Shown: positions 49,111 to 56,877 of the stretch, piece by piece
Layout of the letters: each line of letters begins with the position of its first letter
Position numbering within the stretch: the first letter of the stretch is position 1
From: Drosophila persimilis
Taxonomy: Eukaryota; Arthropoda; Insecta; Diptera; Drosophilidae
Direction of reading: 5' to 3'
DNA: 64,000 nucleotides
NCBI RefSeq assembly: GCF_003286085.1
Contig: NW_020825289.1
Span: forward strand, 8,680,001 to 8,744,000
Translations under genes and position numbers: made by a program
The notes under the pieces: model-generated
What the model was told of the DNA's origin: nothing
What the model saw: only the letters and a program-made list of their open reading frames with translations
Database searches by the model: none

Positions 49111-50640
49111 TTATTTTGGCTTCTCACCGTGGAGACCGATCTTGCCAACGAAGGCGGTGAAATCCTGGTACAGCATGGCAGGCATCTCCATGGCGGCAAA
49201 GTGGCTGCCCTGCTGGAAGTACATGGAGTGCTTCAGGTTGGGGAACTTGTCGCGCAGCTGCCAGTCCGTGACGGAGGGCAGATCGTAGCGGAAACGAGAG
49301 CAGCCCATGGGCACGGGCGTGGGCACTCGGTCCAGCTGCAGATCGCGGTACGCCTTGGACACGTTCTCCGCGTAGAAACGGACCGCAGTGGTGATCGAGT
49401 TGGTCAGGTAGTAGACCATGAGGTTGTCCAGCACCGGCTCGAGGCCAAAGACGGTGACGATGGCCCCAAAGTCCTGCTGCATGCCGGGATTGGTGCAGTA
49501 CTGGAACTTCTCGAGGATGTAGGCGGCCAGGCCCACCGGGCTGGTGGCGAGGGCAGCACCAATGGTGTCCGGCTTGGTGGCCTGGATATGGAAGTAGCCG
49601 CTCTCCCGCAGCAGGTCCGCGTACTTGTCCCACACGGGGAAGTGGTGGTCGTAGAAGAAACGAGAGGGAATAATCTTTTCCGAGAAGTAGGTGCCATAGA
49701 TTCCCTTGAGGATGGCCAACGGCGAGTTGAGGACGCACATGTTGGAGTGATAGCCGATCACGTTCTCCGGATAGAGGGTGGCCAGGTTGCTGCCGATGAT
49801 GCTGCCCCAGTCGCCGCCCTGAATGAAGAACTTATTGTGGCCCAGACGCAGCATCAGGTTCCTCATCACGGTGGCCATTTCGGCGGCATTGAATCCGGGA
49901 CGAGTGGCAGCCTACGCACGGGTATAGAACAAAGCATCAGCAAAGGTATATCGCTGGTTGGGAGTAAAAGGAGCTTACATCAGACCATCCGTAGCCCACC
50001 AGGGAGGGAGCCACCACCTCGAAGGCATAGTCCGTCACGTTCTGGTCGTTGGTCAGCATGGGAATAATGTCGTAGAACTCACGCACCGATCCCGGCCAGC
50101 CGTGCAGCAGCAGCAGAGGATAGACATGCTTCTTGGCGGCTGCCTCCGCGCTAGCCTTCTCGCGAATAAAGTGAATATTCAGGCTGCAGAGAATGAAAAA
50201 TCAAATTAAAGTACACCGCAGAACAAGCGACATACGAACCCCTGGATCTCGGTGGTGTACTGCTTGAATTTGTTGAACAGCTCCTGGCGTTCATCCCATT
50301 TGGTCAGATACTTGTCGCGCCAGTACTCAACAAACTGGTCCAAGGCATAGGAGTTGAAACCGTACTCGAACGCGATCCCGTCGAGTGGCTCGGCGAGCCG
50401 CAGGGTGCGATTCAGTTGCTGGCGCAGATCCTCGATCTCCGCCTGTGGCACGTCCAGCCGGAACTCGTAGATCTTCTTGTCGGGCACATAGTTTTTGGCC
50501 TCGCCGGGACCCCAGTACGTGCTGTCGCTGAACTCCGGCTTCGGTAGCGGACGTGTCAGCTCCGAGAACACCAAGTAGCCGTAGCCGACAAAGGCTCCCA
50601 ACACGGCCACAATCACCCCGAACACTATCAGGCACTTCAT
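49111..50640 (-). CDS. Jheh3: Juvenile hormone epoxide hydrolase, array copy 3 (Jheh3-like)
   Basis: Three exons: 50240-50640, 49979-50183 and 49111-49911, 468 aa, the length I recall for D. melanogaster Jheh3. It lacks the first intron of the other two copies. Anchor MKCLIVFGVIVAVLGAFVGYG, then the EHN domain (YEFRLDVPQAEIEDLRQQLN), HGWPGS, nucleophile Asp in QGGDWGSIIG, His in QQGSHFAAMEMP (G-S-H rather than G-G-H), and Asp at the acid site (MGCSRFRYDLPSV). The donor of the first intron is GG|GTTCGT, weaker than the GTGAGG/GTGAGT used at the same place in copies 1 and 2; only this donor keeps the frame (G-L-N-I-H-F). Start 50640 is the first ATG in frame. The coding third positions are strongly G/C, as in copies 1 and 2. 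Confidence 0.88.
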
Positions 50641-51590
50641 TTCTGCCCACTGCCGCAATTAGCTCTTGGCTTGAATTCAAATGAGCTTCGAGCACCTCAA
50701 AGATAACGACCTAAATCCACGTCGTAGCTGGCACAACCGCACTCCCAGAGAGTCGATATTGAACTGACTAGCGGAGACCCAGCTCCATTCCTCGTCGATG
50801 TCCAAAGCTCTATCAAAACGTAATGTCTCTCTGCTTATACTATAAACTAATAATAAATTTGATAAAGCCAGGTACAGTGGGACCAGGTTCGACCTTTCCC
50901 CCTGATCTTTGATCTCCGAGCTCTGCGGCTATCGACTGTTTACACTTTTACTCAGCTAAGTGAGTGGCTGGCCTTAGGCCTCATGTCAATAGGCGAAGTC
51001 TCAGATATTATTAGTTGCATACACTTATTCTAAGAGATTAATTCTCTTGCTCCTTCAGTCGGTTTAATATACAACCCATCATTGTATCGTGAATCGTTTC
51101 GGATGTATCTTCTTGTTACTATGTATTTCAGAATACTCGTAAGTAAGCCTTTCAATAGCTCCACACCAAGGTGCGATTGGGGTTCGTCTGCCACTTGCAC
51201 ACGTCTGCACCTTGAATGGGCCATTGATTTGACTGCGAGATATGCTGACCCACACACTTGCAGATACATAGTACGTGTATCTGTGGGAGAATCGGGAGTA
51301 GTCTCAGCTACTTATAAGCAAGTCATATCTTATCTGGGAGCCCACCTATTTATTGGTAAGCGCTGTGCCGGCAAATGATCATAAATCTCAGCCCTGCTGC
51401 CGCCGCTGATGTGGCCGTTGCGGGTAGAGCGAAAACTGAATGAATTCGTGTGTCCGGCCGATCAGTGGGCCACGTGGATACTACTCGTTTCAATAATTGG
51501 TAGGTACTCGAGACAGCCCTCTTATGGCAGACACCCGTAGACATTTGGATTACTTTTCCGATGTACTTTCTCCATTCTCCTAAATTAGGA
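50641..51590. other. Spacer between Jheh3-like and the first diptericin
   Basis: About 950 bp with the Jheh3-like promoter on one side. No gene, repeat or transposon recognised. Confidence 0.4.
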
Positions 51591-51738
51591 GCGAAATTAT
51601 CCGAAGGATTAGTGGTTTCCATTTCCGTTTTTTCATATGCGATGCGAATGCATATATGGAATCTCAATGGGATCTCCCTTGCTTTCATTTGTAGAGTCTG
51701 ATAAAGAGTCTGCTAATCGTTGAGTCAAATAAATTACG

Positions 51739-51867
51739 CGAAATCCCCGTTGGGGATGCACATGGCAGATATCAGTGGGATGACCTGCGGATGACCCACC
51801 CGTGGGGCAGGGACCACAATCCGGACTATATAAAGAAGCAGTGGGCCGGCAGAGAAGGTATCAGTTA
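51739..51867 (+). promoter_or_regulatory. Immune-type promoter of diptericin A copy 1
   Basis: On the minus strand 51739-51748 reads GGGGATTTCG, a Relish-type kappaB site, and GGGGATGCAC follows on the + strand (51752-51761). TATATAAAG is at 51827-51835 and an initiator TCAGTTA at 51861-51867, 21 bp before the ATG. Arrangement matches the paired kappaB sites known for fly diptericin, so Imd/Relish control in fat body is expected (inference). Confidence 0.6.
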
Positions 51868-51887
51868 ACGAAGCCACTTCAATCAAG

Positions 51888-52196
51888 ATGCAGTCTACAA
51901 TCGTCCTCGCTCTGCTCTGCTGCATTGTCGGTGCTGTGGTGGCATATCCGGCCGAAGACATGACGATGCCCTCGACGCCATCTCCTCGCTATCCCCTCAA
52001 CTTGCAGGGCGGCGGCGGGGCCCAGGAGCGCGAAGGATTCAACTTTGGAGTGCGTGGCAGCGAGAACGTGTGGAGGAGCGACAACGGGCGGCACGAGATC
52101 GACGTAAACGGCGGATATGCCCAGCGTTTGGGCGGACAGTGGGGCAGCTCGGAGCCGAGCTACAGCGTTGGCACCAACTACCGCTACAGATGGTAG
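51888..52196 (+). CDS. DptA: Diptericin A-type antimicrobial peptide, copy 1
   Basis: A single-exon gene of 102 aa. Signal peptide MQSTIVLALLCCIVGAVVA, then a short pro-piece (YPAEDMTMP), the Pro-rich segment PSTPSPRYPLNLQ and the Gly-rich attacin-like G domain (QGGGGAQEREGFNFGV, DNGRHEIDVNGGY, EPSYSVGTNYRYRW). Diptericins are Imd-dependent peptides secreted from the fat body into haemolymph and act on Gram-negative bacteria, Providencia rettgeri in particular. The position polymorphic in D. melanogaster (Ser or Arg in the EPS motif) is Ser here, the resistance-associated state. It differs from copy 2 by Gln for Lys and Ser for Asn (GGQWGSSEP versus GGKWGNSEP). No furin site before the G domain. 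Confidence 0.93.
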   Translation: MQSTIVLALLCCIVGAVVAYPAEDMTMPSTPSPRYPLNLQGGGGAQEREGFNFGVRGSENVWRSDNGRHEIDVNGGYAQRLGGQWGSSEPSYSVGTNYRYRW

Positions 52197-54012
52197 ACAT
52201 CTCCCTCTCCTCCACCTTTGTATTACCGTACTATTTCTAAAATATTAAAAATATATGTCTATCCATAACTTTTGTTCTTGGCCTTTCTGGCTCTGACGTG
52301 GCGCTATGCCCATACTTTATTGCTGGGGCGATCCGAGACCCTTCTTGGGGGAGGACTTTTCATGTCATCAGTCGCACTGAGGGTCAAGCACGTTGGTCGA
52401 AGCCGCGCATTATGTGTAATTACTGAAGCTGGGTCAATGGACTCTCAGTGGGTGGTTGGGTGAGCCCGTGGGATGGCTGGGTGAGTCAGCGGCTGGCGGG
52501 TGCTTGAGGGTGACTGGAACTTGTCGGTGACATGCACTTGTCATATCAAACGAAAGACGCGAGCCTGCTTTAATTTGTGTAAAATTGTAAGGCGAAACAA
52601 TTATGTTGTCGACATGCAACTGCCGCAGGCGGGGGCAAAGTGGAGCACAGATCCTCAAAAGTGCCGCCAAACATGCAAGCCCGTTAGAGACTGGAAACAC
52701 ACCACTGGAGGAGGCGTGGCTGGTGGCAGAAACAATTTGATGATGTGAAACGTAATTCGAGCAAAATTAACGCAATTACCGTGCCGCAGTCAAAGGACTC
52801 GATTCCCATTGCCGATGCACTGCAGCGGAAAAGTTTCCTCGCGTGCCAGGGCCAAATCGCATTGATAGTGCTTAGGCAGAGGCACAGGGCGGTGGCGGCG
52901 GCGGCGGCGGCGGCGGAGACGGCACTTGGAAGCGTGTCAAAGCTGCCACCTCCCCGATTCCTGCTCGAGGCATAGCCCTGATTCCAGGGACTCAATCGGC
53001 AGCCATTAATGCGAGCACAGTTCCTGGCTAATTCCCATTTCATTGAGTGCCTAGGACTGGAATTGGAACTCAGGAACGGCGACTGGGGGCTGGGGGTTGA
53101 TCCAGTTACTGGCAGGGGCATGGCACCCTCACCTTGATTGCGGGCTGGCTTTTAATGGTCGCAATTATTTTTTCATTCAACTGACACGCACTTGTCGTAA
53201 AAGTCCATTGAACTGTGGCAAAATTGATTTCCATTTTCTGCCTCTAAACGATTTAAAGAGTTTTCCAGGGCAAAGTTCTACAAGTTTCTAGGAAGATTTT
53301 ACTTCAATCTGAATGATCCAAGGTATTCGTCACTCTATTCCGTCAAGGATCTGCCAGCCAAAAGGAGGTATACCCGTCGTTTACCGACCATTTCGAGGGT
53401 CTTAACGAAGCCTTTTCGCCAGACAACCTTTTCTCTCAAATTCGGGATTGACAGGAAATTGAACTTCGAATTGGCTGCCCCAGGTACGCCTTTTTTCCCA
53501 GGTACGAGTAAATATTGCCAGGGGTGCTGGCATGCCGCCACTTTGCTGGCGTTCCTGTCGATGAACGAAGTAAAACAGCTGCAAGCCAGACAGATCTACA
53601 GATGCTGTTTGCGGCTTACAGGACGGATCATCTATCATATCATCTAACCACAGAAGATGGATTGTAGCTGTGATACCCCACAGGAAATGGATGGCAGCTA
53701 TGATACTCCAGCCATCTTGTTCGAATTTTTCTTCGAATTTTAAAAGAACACATCTACAATTTTATCCAATAAAAAATGAAAATAAATAAAGTACTGTTAT
53801 TGCACTATTTTTTACTACCATTTAAAAAAGAAATTGTAATTGTTATGATTATTTTATTATCGCTAAAAGTATGCTATGATATTCTGCAACGACTCTACGC
53901 GACCCAAAAGCGTTGCATACTTTTGCGCGGAGTCATAAATTCTTTGCATCGTTGGACAAAATGTCAGTGTGCTGTGTGTTATGTGTTTTGTTTGGCACCC
54001 AAGAATGCATCT
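52197..54012. other. Spacer inside the diptericin cluster
   Basis: 1.8 kb with low-complexity GCG runs (52890-52915), a diverged pair of similar ~35 bp segments (around 53645-53715, GATGGATTGTAGC / AATGGATGGCAGC) and AT-rich DNA near 53770-53880. No transposon or gene recognised; 54012 downwards is the 3' side of the small peptide gene. Confidence 0.4.
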
Positions 54013-54259
54013 CTAGTAGTGATCCGACAGGCCCGGCCACTCTCCCTGGGCATCGTCCCAGACGGGAAACTCGATTTTGCCCGGCGGTCCCTCGCCCGAC
54101 TGTCCAAAGGTCAGCAGATGATGGTCATCCGACTGGCAGATGACGTGTCCCAGCTGCAAAAGGATACAGTTCATACGGATATCTGTTGCTTTGGTCTCGA
54201 CTTACCCAACCGACCAATAAAATGGTCAACGCTTGCAGGAATATCGATTGTATCCACAT
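54013..54259 (-). CDS. Small secreted peptide of unknown function, between the two diptericin A genes
   Basis: Two exons too short for ordinary ORF calling: 54206-54259 (18 codons) and 54013-54153 (46 codons plus TAG), joined in phase 0 across a 52 bp intron with a strong donor (GG|GTAAGTC) and acceptor (TTTTGCAG|C). The 64 aa product starts MWIQSIFLQALTILLVGW, runs on LGHVIC and then becomes polar, a clear signal peptide with a likely cut near residue 24. The predicted mature peptide (about 40 aa) has QSDDHHLLTFGQSGEG, an acidic middle with VWDDAQGEWP, and ends GLSDHY; it has no cysteine. Third positions are G/C-rich as in neighbouring real genes. A TTAAAAG element lies about 85 bp upstream (54340-54346) with an ACAGTT initiator-like site near 54309. 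I do not recognise the family. Confidence 0.6.
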
Positions 54260-54698
54260 ATTGTACGGTCCCTCCCTGTCACTGACTCTCGCGGTGGCTG
54301 TTGAGCAACTGTTTTCCTGTTGACGTTGACGACGCTACACTTTTAATCAATTGAAAAAATACGAACAATTTATATTTTCATTCGTATTTACATTTGTCGC
54401 AGTGACTATCTGATTCTGCCGCTTGCCGGAGAGCGAAAAATTCGAATGAATAATGATGACAGATAGAGCACAGAGTACTGGGTTCGTTCCATCTAGTGGT
54501 TTTAAAGATGGGTTCTTGAAATGGCTTGTATGTAGATTAATTGTTAAATACTATATTAAATTATGAGGGAAATTATTCGAAGGATTAGTGGTTTCCATTG
54601 CCGTTTCTTTTTAAAGGTTTCCGAATGCAAATATGGAATCTCAATGGGATCTCCCTTCCTATATAGACTCTGCTAATCGTTGAGGCAAATAAAATGCG

Positions 54699-54824
54699 TG
54701 AAATCCCCGCTGGGGGATGCACACGGCAGATATCGGTGGGTCGACCTGCCGTCCCCCCTGTGGGGCAGGGACCACAATCCGGACTATATAAAGGAGCAGT
54801 GGGCCGGCAGAGAAGGTATCAGTT
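54699..54824 (+). promoter_or_regulatory. Immune-type promoter of diptericin A copy 2
   Basis: The kappaB-like site on the minus strand at 54699-54708 reads GGGGATTTCA, one base different from copy 1, and the second site GGGGATGC is at 54713-54720. TATATAAAG is at 54785-54793 and an initiator TCAGTTA at about 54819-54825. Site order and spacing equal copy 1, so both genes should respond to the same signal. Confidence 0.58.
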
Positions 54825-54845
54825 AACGAAGCCACTCCAATCAAG

Positions 54846-55154
54846 ATGCAGTCTACAATCGTCCTCGCTCTGCTCTGCTGCATTGTCGGTGCTGTGGTGG
54901 CATATCCGGCCGAAGACATGACGATGCCCTCGACGCCATCGCCTCGCTATCCCCTCAACTTGCAGGGCGGCGGCGGGGCCCAGGAGCGCGAAGGATTCAA
55001 CTTTGGAGTGCGTGGCAGCGAGAACGTGTGGAGGAGCGACAACGGACGGCACGAGATCGACGTAAACGGCGGATATGCCCAGCGTTTGGGCGGAAAGTGG
55101 GGCAACTCGGAGCCGAGCTACAGCGTTGGCACCAACTACCGCTACAGATGGTAG
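54846..55154 (+). CDS. DptA: Diptericin A-type antimicrobial peptide, copy 2
   Basis: A single-exon gene of 102 aa, intact. It differs from copy 1 at four of 309 coding bases: two silent (TCT/TCG and GGG/GGA) and two that change residues (Gln to Lys, Ser to Asn, in GGKWGNSEP). The signal peptide, the Pro-rich segment and the whole first half of the G domain are identical. The Ser of the EPS motif, the site tied to Providencia resistance in D. melanogaster, is kept. The near identity against a more diverged 5' flank points to a recent duplication, gene conversion of the coding part, or selection. The copies are 2.65 kb apart with an opposite-strand gene between them. Confidence 0.93.
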   Translation: MQSTIVLALLCCIVGAVVAYPAEDMTMPSTPSPRYPLNLQGGGGAQEREGFNFGVRGSENVWRSDNGRHEIDVNGGYAQRLGGKWGNSEPSYSVGTNYRYRW

Positions 55155-56053
55155 ACCACCTTTGTATTGCCCTAGTACCTTTGAAATATTAAAAAATATA
55201 CATACATACATCGAAACATATACGAGTTCTTTATCTGAAACTGGGGTTTATGGCATCTAAGTCCTTGGCGATGTTCGTCTACCCCGGAACCTGCGGCCAG
55301 AGACAGGGTTTGGGTCGCAGACGGAGATGATCTTGCAGTTTGGCTAATTGTAGATACATCTTTTTGGGCAATTCTGGTGGGTAATAACCAATTAAGCGAT
55401 GCCAAAGACGATGACAGGCGTCTTAATGAAACCTGCCAAGACAAAATGTTTTTGGCTAATTGGATTTATTGCATAAACTGTCAAGAGAATCTTCAAGGGA
55501 AATTCATCATGCCACAAGCCCAAAACTCTAGAGAATATTACGCCATCCCCAACGAAAGCGAAGCAGATTCATTTTTCTTTGACAAATGATTCATGATGAG
55601 GCTTGTTCTAAGCTCTCTTTTAATTCTTAGCCATGTTTGGGGATTACCAAAAGTTTTTCACATCATTAATCGGAAGCCGAGTCGACCTTGGCCCATGATA
55701 AATCGATGGGGGAAGTATGTATTTGTCTAGTTCGGATTGGGTTGGTAGGAAATCCTCTTAGGGTAAGCGGCGAGGCTGCCATCGGAACAGAGCTTTCAGT
55801 ATCTGAATAGTTGAAGCTATACTCTATCCATGATATGCCTAGTAGGTGCTGCCCGTTCATCAGAAAATTCAGAAAAGATACCTTAAGATTTATTCATAGC
55901 ATGAATAATTGTGTACCTCTTTTATTGTTGCTGTTCTGGGATTCACTTTTCCGCCTAGAGAGATAGATCATATTTCTTATCAATCAGCGGTCGGCTGGCA
56001 GATGCGGGGATCTACTTGTGAACCACTGAACAAGGTTGTTCTGCCTCTCCGAT
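55155..56053. other. Spacer between diptericin A copy 2 and diptericin B
   Basis: No gene seen. Open frames here start with non-ATG codons and lack signal peptides or bias. ACATATACATACATACAT-type repeats occur near 55196-55215. Confidence 0.4.
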
Positions 56054-56139
56054 GGGATTCCCTGATGGGGGGAATCAATTGATAAGACCCTGATCCGAGG
56101 TATAAAAGAAGGCAGCTTGTCTCTGTCCAGCATTCAGTT
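56054..56139 (+). promoter_or_regulatory. Immune-type promoter of diptericin B
   Basis: A canonical kappaB site GGGATTCCCT at 56054-56063, a second candidate GGGGGGAATC at 56067-56076 and a GATAAG site at 56081-56086 precede TATAAAAG at 56101-56108 and an initiator TCAGTT at 56134-56139, 21 bp before the ATG. Paired kappaB and GATA sites are the known signature of Relish/Serpent-driven fat body immune genes. Confidence 0.68.
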
Positions 56140-56159
56140 CTCCAAGTAAAGCCCACGAT

Positions 56160-56597
56160 ATGGAATTCAGTTCAAGCCTCCTGCTGTTGAGCCTGGCCTG
56201 TGCCTGCGCCTGCCTCTGTGCCCCCGCCGCTGCCTATCCGCTGGCAGATGAACAGCATTTGGTCTATGTGGAGCCCTCGGAGGTAAGCAATCCAGAGCGA
56301 GAACTGCAGAAGTATAGCATCTAATGGCCCTGAAATCGATAGTTTTTCCCCGATTTCCTTGATGTGGAGGTGGACCATCCGCGAGTGCGTCGCCAGTGGC
56401 AGCTTCAGGGAGGCGGCGGCGGCAGCCCTCGCCAGGGCTTCGACCTCAGCCTGAACGGCCGTGCCCCCGTGTGGCAGAGCCCGAACGGCCGACACTCCTT
56501 CGATGCCACGGGCCACTACGGCCAGCACTTGGGCGGACCCTACGGCAACAGTCGTCCCCAGTGGGGAGCCGGAGGACAGTACACGTTTAGATTCTAA
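56160..56597 (+). CDS. DptB: Diptericin B-type antimicrobial peptide
   Basis: Two exons, 56160-56282 and 56343-56597, 125 aa, with a 60 bp phase-0 intron. Signal peptide MEFSSSLLLLSLACACACLC(APAAA), a propeptide of about 30 residues, a furin site RVRR (DHPRVRRQWQ) and a C-terminal G domain (QGGGGGSPRQGFDLSLNGRA, SPNGRHSFDATGHYGQH, GAGGQYTFRF). The furin site and intron distinguish it from diptericin A. Where diptericin A has EPS, this gene has RPQ, the Gln type reported to matter for Acetobacter control in fruit-feeding flies. The stop codon lies only 48 bp from that of an opposite-strand peptide gene, and its ATTAAA poly(A) hexamer (56650-56655) falls inside that gene. Confidence 0.93.
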
Positions 56598-56645
56598 CGA
56601 ATTTGATAGATCAATCCATCGAAATTTATTTTATTTAATTGTAAT

Positions 56646-56877
56646 TCACATTAAAAACGATTCATCTAAAAAGAGCTCCTGTTTTTCGGTCGGCGGGTAC
56701 TCAAAGATGGTGGGATCCGGCTGGGGTGTCGGCCACTGAGAAAGGGGGATACAAAACAGACATTAAAGAGCAGCCTTCTGGCAATGAGCTCACCTCCTGG
56801 CTGTCTCGCACAATGGAGCGGCCTTGGATCAGGCCAATCAAATACAGAATAAGCCAGAGATTCATTGGGGCGAACAT
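56646..56877 (-). CDS. Small secreted peptide of unknown function, convergent with diptericin B
   Basis: Two exons, 56794-56877 (28 codons) and 56646-56735 (29 codons plus TGA), phase 0, with a 58 bp intron (CAGGAG|GTGAGC, TTTCTCAG|T). The 57 aa product opens with a signal peptide (MNLWLILYLIGLIQG, from the ATG at 56877 or 56865). The predicted mature part contains SIVRDSQEWPTPQPDP and IFEYPPTEKQELFLDE, is acidic and Pro-rich, and has no cysteine. An AATAAA hexamer lies about 14-20 bases after the stop (56625-56632 on the minus strand), so its 3' UTR overlaps that of diptericin B. Two GATAAGG elements sit about 100 bp upstream (56976-56981, 56987-56992). I do not recognise the family; splice sites, signal peptide, poly(A) signal and codon bias agree that it is real. 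Confidence 0.65.

Larger units (their letters stand above)
51591..52196 (+). repeat. Tandem duplication unit, copy 1 (diptericin A plus promoter)
   Basis: From about 51591 (GCGAAATTATCCGAAGGATT) to the stop codon at 52196 this block matches 54567-55154. The upstream part is alignable but diverged by scattered substitutions and small indels, while the coding part differs at only four bases. The unit includes TATA box, initiator and both kappaB-like sites, so each gene has its own promoter. Confidence 0.8.
54567..55154 (+). repeat. Tandem duplication unit, copy 2 (diptericin A plus promoter)
   Basis: Matches 51591-52196 from GGGAAATTATTCGAAGGATT onward, through kappaB sites, TATA, initiator and coding region. 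Similarity stops shortly after the stop codon, though both 3' flanks keep a short ACCTTTGTATT stretch. Confidence 0.8.

Noticed and set aside
49129..50067. 312-codon open frame on the + strand
   Set aside because: It is the antisense shadow of the Jheh3-like coding exons, caused by strong third-position G/C bias; it has no domain or promoter.
55377..55589. 70-codon frame between diptericin A copy 2 and diptericin B
   Set aside because: It begins with GTG rather than ATG, has no signal peptide and no upstream promoter elements.
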